From assembly GCF_009389715.1 (NCBI RefSeq), contig NC_052392.1, positions 36,133,360 to 36,197,359 of the forward strand: a stretch of 64,000 nt of DNA, in the 5' to 3' direction. A model generated the notes under the pieces. It was given only the letters and a program-made list of their open reading frames with translations, was not told the origin of the DNA and did not search any database. This DNA is from Phoenix dactylifera (Eukaryota > Streptophyta > Magnoliopsida > Arecales > Arecaceae). Positions 24,405 through 38,212 of the stretch are shown here, one piece after another; position 1 is the first letter of the stretch, and each line of letters starts with the position of its first letter. Made by a program: the position numbers and the translations under genes.

Positions 24405-24560
24405 ATCATGGTATGCCGTACTGGCCCGAACCGGACGGTATAGGGCATACCGTACCGGTACCTAGTACGGGTGGCGTACTAATACTCGGTACGCCAAAAA
24501 AATTCATACCGTAGCATACAGACACTGTGCAGTGTGGCACTGGTACGGGGTCCGGTACCG
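24405..24560. repeat. GGTACCGGTACGG palindromic repeat
   Basis: Nested words such as GGTATGCCGTACTGG, GGGCATACCGTACC, GGTACCTAGTACGG and GGTCCGGTACCGAG form overlapping inverted repeats over about 150 bases. The patch is GC-richer than its surroundings and has no coding support. Confidence 0.65.
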
Positions 24561-27500
24561 AGATGACAAATCTTGATTTGTATGATGGAAAAATTGATTG
24601 TAATGACTCACACATGCATGCACATGCGCACATGGATGTGTGCGTGCAGCCCTGCATGGGAGCACACACAGATAGATAGGTGTGAGAGAGATTTAAAAAA
24701 TATAGTGCATTACATATTTGGCAATATGGAGGATCAAAATTATTAGCTCCAGGGGTTTGCTCATGCTGGGCTTCTTTGATTGATACTAGTCAGTTAAGAT
24801 CCTGAAATCAAATATACATGTGAGGTGTGCTTTTTTCTCCTTGTTTGGCTAGTCAAAAGAAATTGCACATCTAAATGGCTGAATTTATCCTGTGTCGAAT
24901 TACAAAAATTCAGTTTGATAAGATTTGGCAATAACATCGGAATGGATATGCACGTGGTTTCCGTTGAATTCTGTGCCCTGGTTCCTGAATAAATTAATGT
25001 AATATGTATCAGTTGTGATCTCCTTTTCTTTATCATGGATCCCATTGTTAAAATGTTGTATCTGATTAAGCAATACCCTTACAGGCATTTTTTTAATATA
25101 TGAAAGGATCAATATCCTTGGTCCTTTCATTTTTTGGAAGAATTGGATCCTGAGACTTTTTTGTGTTATAACTACAAAATATGACTTCATAAAACATAGG
25201 TTCTGTTATTTCTTTTGTTTGGATTCTTTGTGCCAAGTGTCATACTATTTGCAGTGCCGGCAATACATGTTCGCCAAACTATTTGTTAGCTATGATATAG
25301 TTATTCATCGAGGAGATGTCACGGGTTGTTGATCGTTGAATAGCTTAGAAACTGAACTGGTGACCAGAAGAGTGGAAGGTACCATTGTGCTCTGGCTAAA
25401 GATCTTTATGATAGCTAATTGCAGTCCTATTATGATGACAACTTTCTGCACTGAGGAAGTAAATTATATTTTAACAAAAATGTAAATGCTTACCTTGTTA
25501 CAGTTTTTGGTGATATAAGACCTTTGTTATGCAAGTATCCATTATTTTGAATTAGTGAGAAATAATTTGGGCAAAAAAAAACTCCTAAGCAAATGGCTTT
25601 GCTTGGATCGCAACCAAGAACAAAGTATTAGTTCATATGGCTGATGCTGATCAATGGGAAGGGCTTGTCTATGGTTTTATATACAATTATTTTTAGAAAA
25701 TTTTCATCATTATTAATATCATTAGACTCCATAAATTTAATCCTGGAATCTAGTGATCAATTGGGATGTCTGGTCTGTCCAGAATACTTCTCTGTCATCA
25801 GGTCCAGGTCTAGTCTATAAATTCTTCTAGAGCTATAGAAATTGACTCTGCTTAAATTCCCTTATAATACTTCTAACTCTTTGGGATGTTTATAAATCTG
25901 GGATATAAGCTACTCCTTTGTGTTATTGTATTTTGAACTGAAAACTTTGCTAGGGATAATAGCTGTTTTCATGGTCAGAAGAAAGTAATGAATTAGCTCC
26001 CTGAAAGAGATCATTGGATGCCACCACGTTCAGTGATATCTTATTTGTTTTGCCAGCAAGAATAACCTGCCGGACAATTATATCATTTTGTGGAGGAGAT
26101 TGTAATAATCATCTACTTGGATTGAACATCAAAAGGGTAGCTTCATTTATTAGGAACTTTGATGATGGCCACAGGATGCCAAAGTTTTATGTCTTATATC
26201 ATCCCTAGTTTTTCTTTGTGTACAATGAATGTCAAACATTTTTTAGCAACACATTTGATACATACATACTGCACCTGAGGACAGCCCTTTAAACTTCATT
26301 ATGGTGGACAAGCCTTAACCACTTTTCATTTTGTCAGTGAAGAAGTATTATTTCCCTTTTCCTTTTTTTTAAAATTTTTCTCTCCTTTCGTGTATTTGCA
26401 CGAGGAAATATAAGAAATATTACTGAAGTTACCTAATCTGGTCAGGCGTACCAGATTCCTTGTAAATGAACCTTACCAATGGTTGGAGTAAAGCCTAACC
26501 TGTAAGTCATGTTTCATTACTATCCTTATGGTCAGATTACTCATAGGTGATGATTAGGATAAAATATTTTGCGGCGAACTTGTTGGAGAACTTGGATGAC
26601 AGTTCCTCCAATAAATATTTCATAATTTCTTGTTTAAATACAGATAAATCTTTAAATAGGAAATCTTGGCACCTTTGTAATCTTAAGTTGCTTGACATCT
26701 GAGCTTTGTTGCTACTGAGTTGACTCGAGCAGTTTAAGCCTTTGAGGGTAGTGATGAATGATGGTGAAGAAATTTATAGTGCTTGTTTAACTGGGTGGTG
26801 TTAGTTATAGTTGTATCTGAAGCATATATTTCTCTCTGCAAATTATAAATATTCAAGCAACCAATCGGGGCATGGTGCAAGAAGAGGTCCCTAGTAATCA
26901 TATGCTGTTGAAGTGCCGAAAGTTTCTAAAATTATCAACACCACCAAGTTGCTCACTGTGAGCTTGACTGCCCCAACTTCTGTTCTTACTCCTGAAATCT
27001 CCTAAATCTGGCACTTAACAGCATCAGATTAAGCTCTTCCACCTTGGTAGCAGTCCCTTTTAATTTCATCAGTAATCTGCTTAGCTAGGATAAATCACGT
27101 TTTCCATCTCTCTCTCTCTCTCTCATACACTCACTGGAATAATTCTTAATTTCATGTATGAAATTTATAATAAACATAAAATGATTTATGAAGCATTCCA
27201 TAAAATGATTTATGGCTCATTGCAGATTGCACTTTATGCATGAACAGACATACCTATAGAGAGGAGGGCAACAATACGACTTACAAGACCCCATCCTCAT
27301 CTTTTCCAATTTGGAGACCTCGAGATCAAAATTTACCGCCTCGGTGCCAAACTCCATATCGATGTCATACTAATACAGTGTCGATACGATACGAAATTTT
27401 TTTAATTAAATATTAGTATTTCACTTATATTGATTACCAATATTAAACTGATATGATACAATACATTCTGTATTACCTAGTTCGAGCTGATACAGCACAC

Positions 27501-28289
27501 CAGGACATTCTTTTTCTCCCCTTTGTGCGATAACAGGAATTTCTCATACCTTGCTTAGCCACCGTTCTCTACTTAATGTCTCGACTACTGATGGTTTGGA
27601 AGTGTCGATTTTGGACGGCACTTCCCCAACTGTCCTTTGTGGTTCACTTGGTGAGGATTCTCGTTTATTTTTTAAGCTTTCCACCTCTGAAAGGGCACCA
27701 ACTCCGAACTCTACACTTCCCCAGTCAACCACCCTCTTTTCACAGCCTGAAACATACATTTCAATCAGGCCCGTACACTTTTAGCGACCCAATTGGTTTG
27801 CTCCGCACTTTCTTTCGCCAGCTTTTTGGAACCAACAAAAGAAAAAAAAAGTAATTATCGATCAGCTTCAGACCCACCGCATCAAACTTTGGCATCCTGT
27901 GGCCATCACCAATAATGGAGGTGGTCACGTATCAATAACACCCTTGCTTCTAGAATGCACCCATAATTCCATAGTTTCCCACATCGTTAAGGTAACTCAT
28001 GCCACCATCATGCATGATGGAAGGCATCACCAACTTTTACAACCATCGTATGGGGGCATTCAAAGAACTTTTTGTCACTCTCCTAATAACAATTATCATC
28101 ATCACCACCATCATGAATATCATCATGGTCGTCATCATCATCATCTAGCATAAGGAAAATTTGGCTGCCCCAGGGGCACACACATGGACAGGCCTGGGAG
28201 CTTCGTCACATCAACTACAGCTTGAAACTAACATGTAGACAAGGAGGGCCTAAACATGACAGGTAAAATTGAAGAGAGAATAAAACAAA

Positions 28290-28372
28290 AAGGATAAGAT
28301 GCTGAGACGTAAGGTGGTGAATGGAGATGCTGCTGGCCTCAAGTGCAGGATTGCCCATCAGGCTACCTCTTC
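28290..28372 (-). other. 3' untranslated region of the vacuolar pyrophosphatase gene
   Basis: This is the sequence just past the TGA stop (28373-28375) on the minus strand. The exact polyadenylation site is not visible, and the end given is approximate. Confidence 0.4.
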
Positions 28373-31300
28373 TCAGAAGATCTTGAAGAGGAGGCCTCCA
28401 TGGGCAGCGAAGAAGGGCGCAAACACGAGAGATTCGACAGCCATGAGCTTGATAAGGATGTTAAGTGAGGGTCCAGATGTGTCCTTGAGAGGGTCTCCAA
28501 TGGTGTCGCCTATCACAGCAGCTTTGTGGGGATCTGATCCTTTGGGGCCAAGGGTTCTAGCATGGTCCGAAGCCCCAGCCTGAACATAAGAAAAAAAGGA
28601 ATAAAAAGAACCGAAAAACAAAAAACATTAGCGAGTTCTGAATTCACTTTCATGGAAGACATCTTAATCTGGATGCAAGAAGAATTCAACAAAGTGATGC
28701 AAGGGTAGCGTTACCTCAATATATTTCTTAGCATTATCCCATGCACCACCAGTGTTAGATGCAGAGATTGCAATCTGTAAGAAAAGAGAGAGCACTCATG
28801 ACTTCTATGTACAGTCAAAGCTCTGATAAATCGATAATGATTTCCCACAGACCTGAACGCCGGATACAAGGGCACCTGCAAGAACCCCTGATAGAGTTTC
28901 TACACCGAAGAAGGTTCCAACAATGAGAGGTGTGAGCATGACCAGAGCACCAGGTGGAATCATCTCCTTGATGGAAGCATCTGTCGAGATTTTGACACAA
29001 GTTGCATAGTCGGGTTTCACAGTTCCCTCCATAAGACCAGGTATAGTATTGAATTGTCGGCGAACTTCCTCCACCATCTTCAGAGCTGCACTGCCTACAC
29101 TCTTCATGGTCATGGCTGAGAACCAGTAAGGAAGCATTGCACCAACAATTAACCCAATGAATACTTTAGGTGTCAGAACATCCACAGTTGATATCGCTGC
29201 CCGACTCACAAAGGCACCGAAGAGTGCGAGGGACACCAAGGCAGCTGAACCGATGGCAAAACCCTTAAAAAGGTAGATTTAATTGGAATATTAGTTTATG
29301 AGCTTGTGCAAATAAAACAAATGGAATTCAGCCCTACACAAAGTTCCAACAGACCGAAAAGAGAGACATTGATAATTCCATACATTACATAAAACTACTT
29401 CAATACAGACATGCATAGATGCCAGGTCCTATAAGTAAATAGGGCAAGCGCAATGTTGTAGTTCACAACATTACTGCCGTCTAATTAGACAGCCCAATTT
29501 TAAGGGATAAAAGTGTGGGTGCCTTTTTCCTCAAGAAATTTGTTAGAAACTGATTTAAGCTCTTCCCTTCTGAATCAGATAGGTTCTTGTCTGAAAAAGG
29601 CTGAAAATAAGTTCTTCGCAATTGGCTTGTTCCCCTGCTAGAGGTGTTACAGAAATGTCTACAATCAAGTAAATAGCTCTCTGAATGAATAGATCAGATC
29701 AGAAGACAGTAAGACTGTAGAGGTTACTCGCTTTGCGGAAAATCATTAGATGAAAGCATAATGTTGATTGGAAAGCACCACATTCTTGTGTGTAATGAAT
29801 GCAAGGTTAAATCATCATAACATCATGGTCAGGCCACTCAAATATGCAATTACTTAAAAATATCTCTAATACTTAAATGTCTACGATCATATATACCTCT
29901 AAGCAAATAAGAAGCAGAAAATGAAAACTATACCTTTCCAATGGCAGCAGTGGTATTGCCTGCAGCATCAAGTGCATCAGTTCTCTCTCGTATTCTGTGG
30001 CTCATTCCAGCCATCTCAGCAATGCCTCCAGCATTGTCACTGATGGGGCCATAGGCATCAATAGCCAGACCAGTTGCAATGGTGCTCAACATGCCTAGAG
30101 CAGCAACTGCAATACCATACATGGCAGCAAGGCTAAAACTAACAAAGATGCTGACAGCAATAGCGAAAATTGGAATGATGACAGACTTGTATCCCAAAGC
30201 AAGCCCAAAAATAACATTAGTGGCAGCTCCAGTTCTGCAGGCATCAGCTACATCTTGCACAGGGCTACAAAAAGAGGAAGCTTTGTCAAACTATCATGAC
30301 CCATTGCATATGAAATTAATTTGTCACAACTCATCGAAGAACGAAGTTTCACCTGTATGCATTGCTTGTGAAGTATTCAGTGACAAACCCAATAACCAGG
30401 CCAGCCCATAGACCAATTGCAACACAAAAGAACAGCTGCCTGCAAATTTTATTTCGAATTACAATTAGACAAGCATTAATCTAACACCTTCAAGCAAACA
30501 AACATAAGTATCACTTACCAGTTTGCCACTTGCTTCTGGACACCAAAATTGAAGATTGTGAAGGTAGATGGGAGGGCAATCAAACTGATAATTGCAATAC
30601 CGACAGTCATAAGAGAAGTTGAGATTATAAGCTGCCTCTTCAGTGCAGGCTCAATATCCTTCACTGCCTTTATTTCAAAGAAGTCAGTTGCAAACAGAGT
30701 GGTGATCAAACAAACAATGATACCCATAGAGCTGATAAGCAGTGGATAGCACATCCCAGTCAAATCATGGTTGATTCCAAAAGATGAGATTGAAGCAACG
30801 ACTAGGGCAGCACAGGAAGATTCAGCATATGAGCCAAAAAGATCAGATCCCATTCCGGCAATGTCCCCGACATTATCTCCAACATTGTCAGCAATCACCT
30901 GTCAGATATTCTAGTAGTTAAAGAATCTTAAGCAGGGAGGTATATCTAATATCATACAGAAAATAGCACAAGTTGGAAATTCTTATTTACAGAGTTTGGT
31001 TAGAAATAGGATAAGAGACACCCAGTAAAAAAGGTAGATGAATGTAGAGTGCACAAAAACAAGAAAATAGTTTTGTCTACTTCCAGAAAATTATCGTATA
31101 TACTGGAAGAAAGCCACAAAAGCCTATTGTTAAACAACAATGCACAAACTTACTGCTGGATTTCTCGGGTCATCTTCAGGGATGTTCCTCTCAACCTTAC
31201 CAACAAGATCAGCACCAACATCAGCCGCTTTTGTATAGATGCCTCCCCCAACTCTGCCAAAAAGAGCCATGGAAGAGCCACCAAGACCATAACCAGTAAT

Positions 31301-33932
31301 TGCCTCAAAAAGGCCTTCCCAGTCATCACCATAATACAACTTGAATAGGTTGATGGCAATGTAAAGCACTAAAAGCCCATTTGCAGCAAGCAAAAAGCCC
31401 ATAACTGCACCAGAGCGGAAAGCGGTAATGAAAGCTTTTCCTACACCCTTTCTTGCTTCTAAAGTTGTCCTGGCATTTGCATATGTTGCAATTTTCATTC
31501 CAAGAAAACCAGATACCAGAGAAGTGATAGCACCAAGCAAGAAGGACACGGTGCTAAAGATAGCATTTGCAAGTGCAGGTTTGCAATATTTGTCTTTGCT
31601 ATAGGTGCAGGGCTGGCTCTTAGTGCTAAAACCCTCCACGGAGCCGAGGAAAAGGAACACCAGGATTGCAAAAGCAACCATGAAAATTCCAACATACTGA
31701 TACTCAGTGAAAAGGAAAGAAGTGGCTCCTGTTTACATGAACCCAAATATTAGAATATCAAAAATCTTGATCTGAAATAAGCATTAAGTTCTCGCTGCTG
31801 ATTACCATAAAACACATAGAAACAGAGCATAATACACATTCTCAGGTGGGGCTATCTATTTTTTTACTAAAATGTTTCACCTGGGCTTATAAGTTATACA
31901 TGACCACAGGCCACATTGAAAGAAAAGTGGGGGGAGTGTGGGGAAGTAAAATGCTTATATCATCAGCCATTTAAACAATACCAGCTACAACGTTTCCTCA
32001 TAAGATGAATGACTTCTACAGCGAACCAAAGAATAAAGAAAGATGATTTGACTAATATAATATGGTGTGCAATCCAGATTCAGTTTCAGACCTAAACCCA
32101 AAAATCATCATATTAAAACTCATAAAATAAAAAAAAACGAATTTTTAAATGCACAAAAAAAAAACGAATCTTTAAATGCACAACAACCCAAAGAATATCC
32201 CTTAGGCTTTCACAATGATCAACAATTAGACTCATTAGTCATGCAAAATGCAATAAATGTGCAAGAATTTAGGGAATACAATTTTAACTAACAAGTATCT
32301 AGTGAATAAAAAACTTTGCAACTGAAATCACAAGAAAGCCCCAGTCAAGTCTACAGAAAAGAGAAAATAATGATTCCACAGGAAATTGGATAGCAGACAT
32401 CATAAGTGGATAGGTCTGTATTCCTTGGGGCGAACAGAGTATGTGCGACCATAGCCAAATGAAAAGGTTGATACTAAAAAAGGATGATAAACATCCATAC
32501 TAATGAAATTCCATGCAAATTCCATTGATTAGTCAAGATTGTTTACATACTGCGACAGGAAAACTGAAATTTTAAAAATATCTGTGAAGATCTCTCAGCC
32601 TAAAACCTTGCTCTGAAAAATATTACCTTGCTCTGAAATATATTAGGAAAGCCACCATTCGCCACATTTTAGGCACAAAAGAAACAGATTTTTATCAGAG
32701 AACAGATTATTAGATCAAAGTTAACCTTTCTCAGTATACTTGTTGAGCAAGGAGCTCCAGAGAAAACACTTGGTATGATCAGTTTCATCAATTTAGAGAG
32801 GAATCCAGAACTCCAGATATTCTACCATATATCCAGCAGATAAACCAAGCTTCTAAGAGAGCATGATAGGTCTTGTAATTAACATCCTATCCTTTCTATG
32901 AATAAAAAACGACAAAAGAAAACAAACAAACACGCACACGCAAATAAAAAGAGCTGTAATAGCAGCAAAAAATAATATATCAAACAAAGATGAGTGGAAA
33001 GGAAATCACAATAATTTAAGAATTTATACCCCTTACTTCTTCAGATCACTAAAAAGAAAAAAAATGGAAAAAGAAACAATTCAAACTCATTGAAGTACTA
33101 CCTTAGTGATCTAATTATTAATAAAAACGAACCAGTTCCTTACTCTGACCGAATCGACTAAACCCAAATAAAGTACAAAGAAAGTATGAAGTGTGAACGA
33201 AGGAATGAATCCAGTACCCGACAAAAAGTTTCCTTTTTTTTCCTTCACCAAGAAAACATTATTCTATAACCAGCGTGAAAGAAGAAGCAACAATTATAAA
33301 TAGCATACTATAAAACGTAAACAGACATAAGTGGAAATGGAACCAAAATAATCATAGCTTTCTTAATTTCACTATTCACACACTTCATATTAAATTTCTT
33401 TCACAGGAATCGACAAGGATCAAATAAAATACAAATAACATAAGAAATAAACAAAGCCAAATTGCAGACTGGTTCTCAGAATTTTAAAAAATTCTTTTTA
33501 GGAAAAAAACCACTTCTCCTCAGCTCGCAACAAGATCTTCAGAAAAAAAAAAACTTTTTTCAAGATAAAACCATAAGGAGAGATCAAATCCCGAAACTAC
33601 CAAATCCGGGAGCACCCAAATTATTATTTTTTCCTTAACAGTGGAGAACCTGGGGATCTAAAGCATCAAAAGCCCTCACCTTCGGAGATGGCGCTCTGTA
33701 TCTCGGCGCACTTCACGACGACGTTGTGATCATTGAGCCCCTCCTCCTCCTCGATGAGGTAGTCGGAATAGTCGTTCTTGTCGTTGCTCCCCGCCGGCAG
33801 CCCCTGCCTCTCCGGCGACAGCTTCACCCTCGACACCAGCCCCCACTGTATCAAGGAGAACCCAATCCCGACGACGGCAGCCACCGGGATCAGGATCTCC
33901 GTCAGGAGATCCGTCAGTATCGCCGCTCCCAT
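28373..33932 (-). CDS. AVP1: Vacuolar H+-translocating pyrophosphatase, type I
   Basis: Eight exons on the minus strand give 767 residues, the normal family length: 33680-33932, 31154-31728, 30519-30898, 30353-30439, 29934-30264, 28853-29263, 28715-28774 and 28373-28579. All introns are GT-AG and every junction keeps frame. The protein couples hydrolysis of pyrophosphate to proton transport into the vacuole and has about 16 membrane helices. Key motifs are [11 protein letters not shown] (residues 254-264), EDDPRNPA, then [23 protein letters not shown] split over an exon boundary. The [10 protein letters not shown] site, with Ala rather than Lys, marks the K+-dependent type I enzyme. The start is ATG 33932; an in-frame ATG at 34082 would add about 50 residues unlike the family N-terminus and is rejected. 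Intron 1 is long (31729-33679). The gene looks intact and functional. Confidence 0.97.
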
Positions 33933-34100
33933 TGCTCGATCTGCCCGCAAAAACGAAACCTCAACCTCACGGACCAAACTCCTATATTCCAAGAAAAGAG
34001 GACGAGAAAAGGTCGAAGAGAGATTAAAAAGCGATTTTTGAGGGTTTTTGGCTCTCCCTCTCCATGTAGAGTACTCCTCCAATACCTCGACACTGAGCTC

Positions 34101-34110
34101 CTTATATAGA
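34101..34110 (-). promoter_or_regulatory. TATA box of the vacuolar pyrophosphatase gene
   Basis: TCTATATAAG on the minus strand lies about 170 bases upstream of the start codon. That leaves room for a leader of roughly 140 bases, and it is the best TATA match in the region. Confidence 0.7.
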
Positions 34111-35015
34111 GATCATTAATCATTAATTATTAATTAAAAAAGCTAACGAAGAAGAATTTTAATTACACTAACAATTTCCTCTTTTATGGAGATCCTCAAT
34201 TAAATCCAGATCCTCTGCGGCCACCACCGTGTGGCCTCCTATGCTGCCCATCTATGGCCGGCTAATATGGTGGGCCCTACGTAAAAATACACGGTGGATC
34301 CCACCTTGTGGGCCAAACATCCCGGAAGCACACACAGCCGATCCGCCCTCCCGCGCACCTCCTGCGAGCCCGTCCTGGATAAAGTATCGCGTTATTCCAA
34401 CGCGAGCGTGGCTCCGTGACGCCGAGAATACGCGTGTCTTTCTTTGATTGGGGAGAATGTCGGAGGACAGGTTAGCGCGGTTGTGCTGGAGGGGAATTTG
34501 GTAGATTGTTACAGCAGGAGCGATCCCGGCCGTTGGATCGAGGGGGGGATAACGATAATTAGTTGGTGATTAATTGGTGAATTAATGGGGAAGTAATGGG
34601 AGCTGGCGAGTGGATAAGGCCCAGGACAAAAGGAACTCCGGAGTGACGAGAGTACACCGGTGCAGTGTATGGATTAATGTACGGTCGGCATGGAGAAGGG
34701 GATAAGAATGGTATGAAATGGACGGTCGGGATGGGTTTGAGAGGGGGCGAGGGTCCACGTCGGTGGCGTGGGGGAACAGTTTATTGGATGGCGTGCGGCC
34801 GCTGCCCGGCGGATAACGCTTGGTGCCGAGTTGCGATTGTTTATTTTTTTCACTTCCCGTTGAAAAATCCGAAAACAGGCTGCCGCACCCCAGTTTACCT
34901 ATTTCTTTTATCTTGGCTGATGTATTGGTTTGTAGCTTTGTGTTTGTGTGGGGCCCCTTTTCTTTCTCTCCCTCTCTATTTTTGGCTTGTATCCTTGGTA
35001 AAATAAAGTTGCGTT
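34111..35015. other. Intergenic, upstream of the vacuolar pyrophosphatase gene
   Basis: This is relatively GC-rich promoter-distal DNA with no supported gene. Short open frames at 34229-34447 and 34665-35006 have no family resemblance. Confidence 0.45.
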
Positions 35016-38000
35016 TTTGAAAATTTTCTTATCTTAATGAAGTTTTATCAATTAAATTTAGAATTTATATTTCTAAATGATGGCTAGCTTAGGTTTTATT
35101 GTATCTGTTGATGTTTTGTTATCTCAGCTCCCCAGTTTGTTGGCTAAAATTTTGAAATATCTCGGTACTTTTTATATTTTAATTTTTCATCTTTTCAAGA
35201 TAAATCAAGATCTTATTTCATCCTGGCGTTTGATATTAGTAACCGACCATGATGACTGAAACAAGAAGCTTTTAAAAACGTTGTCGTTCTTTTAGCCTTA
35301 AATTGTTGTATGGTTCATAAATGACATTACGACTTTATGCAGTCTGTTGAACAATATTGGATGCACATAACTCAATATTAATCAGAATTCATATTAGCTT
35401 GCAACATATTACATAATAAAATTAAAAAATTACATATAATAATTTAATTTTGTAAAAAATAGTGCATATGGGATGATAACATGGTTGCATCCATCAAAAT
35501 ATTCTAATATGAATTAAATTTTATCTATTTAGTTTAAAATTTATGTTTTTAATGATGGCTAGTCTAGATTTTATAGTGTCGAATATTGGCTAAAATCTTA
35601 GAATATGTCGATACTGATACCTTTTAATTTTTTTCAATTTTTTATCTTTTTCATTATAAATCAATATCTCAACTCATTTTCCAGCTCAGCATTAGCAACT
35701 GAATATGATGTAAAGACGTAAGCTTTCAAAACCATATTGTTCTTTTAGCGCGATATTGTCGAATAGTTCAGAAACGACATTGTAATTTTATGAAGTCTGT
35801 TGAAAAATGATGGATGCACATATCTTTATATGAATTAGAACACTTATAGCTTGCCACATATTATGTAATAAAAATAGAAATGTTATTTATTATAATTTAG
35901 AAAACTAGTATTTTTTTTTTTTGGTTGCTTTGGTAGGATACCATGGTTGCATCCTTTAAAATTTTCTAACCTTAATGAAATTTTATCTCTTAAGTTTATA
36001 ATTTTTGTTTCTAAATGATAGTTACTATAGGCTTTCCTTAAATATTGACCAAAATCTTAGAAAACCTTGAAGCTTTCATTTTTTTTTCTATTTTCCATCT
36101 TTTCTAAAGCAAACCAAAACCTTAGCTCATCTTGCTAGCAGCCAACCATAATGATCAAGATAAGAAACTTTGAAAGTTTTGTCATTCTTTTAGCTTAACA
36201 TCATTGTATGATTCATAAATGACATAATAGCTTTATGAAATCTGTTGGACGAAACTAAATTCACATATCTCTCTATTAAGTAAAATATGCATAGCTTGCA
36301 ACATATTACATAATAAAAATAGAGATATTATTTATTAAAATTGATTTTATTTTTATAAAGACTAGAATGTATAATATATATTTTAGATGTGTTATTAAAT
36401 ATATATTTTAGCATCATATTATATGTGCCTCAACATTTACACACCTTCATGTGCTTACCTTTATTATATGTCTGACATATAGTATAATTATCACAGCCTT
36501 TACATTTGTGAAGCAGCTCATACTTAATCTGTCCACTATTTTTATAATAATTTTATTTCTAAAAAATAATTTTTATGAAAAGCACAAAGTGAGCAATTTG
36601 CTAGATGATGTGATGCTATCAATTTTCTTTTTGTTATTAGTTATTATAGTTTTGGTAAAATTAATGGCGGGTATGCAAATAATCAAAAGTTAGATTGCAA
36701 TAATAATATTGGTTATTGTCTTTATGGGTAATTGTATGCCACTTTCATTATGCACACAGATAATTTTTTTAATGACATCAGCATAGTATCATAATTAAAT
36801 TTTTAGTTGCCAAGCAAACTTTAGTAGGGTCAGTTAACCTTGGTGTGTGTGCATGAAAAAAATTCCTCCAAAGCATTTTCCTACTTCTATTATTAGTATT
36901 GAACACTAGCAATGTTGAAGGGCTATAGGGTAATTGTGTTACTAAATACCCTTTTATGTTGCATTATTTTCTTCCATTTTCTTCAAGATAAATCAAGATG
37001 TAAATTCATCCCTCTACTTGATATTAGCAACTAACCATGATAGTTTAAATGAAAAACTTTGGAAACATTATCATTGTTTAGCTTAACATTGTTGTATGGT
37101 TCACAAACAACATTATAATTTTATGAAGTATGTTGAACAACATTCAATGTACATATCTCTATATTAATTGGAATTCACAAAACCTGCAATATATTGCATG
37201 ACGAATAAATTATTCACTGCAATTTAATTTTTATAAAACTAGTATTTAATATATAAATTTAAATATGTTGCCAAGTATATGGCATTGCCATATTATGTGT
37301 TAGTTACCTACATAACACTTGCATATGCATGCCTCTAGTACAAATAACATGAGGTCAAGTGACAATTATCATGGTTCTTACTTCCATTATTTATTAAATA
37401 AATTTTATTTCTAAATAGAATGTTGGTTTGACATGTAAAAGGTGATCTATCATATGATGTGATGTTAAAATCCATGAATATTAGATTGCAGAAATAATGA
37501 CCATGACGCTCACAAGAAAACATTAGATTCCATCACAGCATGACAAGAAGGTATTGGTAAAAATCCAAAAAATATCCGAGCACAATGTGGCTGTAGAATG
37601 CTAGATTGCTAGGTTTCTGAGGAAAATGGGCAAGTCAACCTAACTAGCCTGAATCTTCTAAGGGCTAGCCAAAGTTTCATCCTAAATTTCAGTCTGTGGG
37701 TCTTTTGATTTATAAGGAGGAAAAAAAATCCCACAAAGGTCGTTTCCTCACTTTTACAAGATTCGAGCCGAGGATATTGGGTTGATATGGGCATACTCAA
37801 ATAAACTTCTTAGTCCCTGAATCTAGAATGAAATTCAGTTCAAGTCCGACTAAATTACTCAAATAGGCCCTTAACATCCATTTTATTACTTATGGTTCCC
37901 ATTAAGCTATGCACTAGGGTACAGTAAATATTTTTCATGTTTTAATGTTCAAGAGCAGTAACCCTAGATTGCAATAGGATAATTGTGTTACTAAAAACTT

Positions 38001-38030
38001 TTCTTTTCTATTGCATTATATCCTTCATGT
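35016..38030. repeat. AT-rich tandem blocks, about 470 bp and about 1 kb units
   Basis: Four colinear, diverged blocks start near 35016, 35496, 35957 and 36966. Shared landmarks in order include AATTTTCTTATCTTAATGAA, TTCTAAATGATGGCTAG, TCATCTTTTCAAGATAAATC, TTAGCAACTAACCATGATG, TTGTATGGTTCATAAATGAC, TTTATGAAGTCTGTTGAAC, TAGCTTGCAACATATTACAT and AATAAAAATAGA. The last two blocks are longer (about 1 kb) and share an extra tail with TTTTATTTCTAAATA, GATGATGTGATG and AGGGTAATTGTGTTACTAAA (36905-36965 against 37935-38020). No coding frame is conserved between blocks. Confidence 0.85.
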
Positions 38031-38212
38031 GGCTTCCCTGATAAATAGCAAACATGGTACAAGGAGGTACCGGAATAAATTAAGTTTTGGTTTTATTATT
38101 TCTAATAGGAGATTTGATATTTTAGTAACCGATTTTATTTATTGATCTCATTATCGTCGGTGTGGGGTGGGTGTGGACTGGGGAGATGGAGGCCATGGTT
38201 TGTTGTGTGGTG

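Larger units (their letters stand above)
18102..28290. other. 10-kb intergenic region without a supported gene
   Basis: Open frames here are short, lack family resemblance and have no consistent splice structure. The first few hundred bases are the 3' untranslated region of arogenate dehydrogenase. The rest holds degenerate repeats (19230-19400, 20395-20530, 21675-21880, 24405-24560, 27330-27505), a (CT)n run near 27105-27124 and CAT/CAC trinucleotide runs near 28095-28145. The 28290 end is the probable 3' end of the vacuolar pyrophosphatase transcript. Confidence 0.5.

Noticed and set aside
28095..28145. Short interspersed CAT repeats considered as a CRISPR-like or regulatory array
   Set aside because: It is an irregular trinucleotide microsatellite with no spacer structure, in a plant genome.
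27899..28153. His-rich open frame before the pyrophosphatase 3' end
   Set aside because: It lacks an ATG start, and the His run is a CAT/CAC trinucleotide repeat in non-coding DNA.
33933..34082. N-terminal extension of the vacuolar pyrophosphatase from an upstream in-frame ATG
   Set aside because: The added residues do not resemble the family, and the conserved N-terminus begins at 33932; the stretch is probably 5' untranslated.
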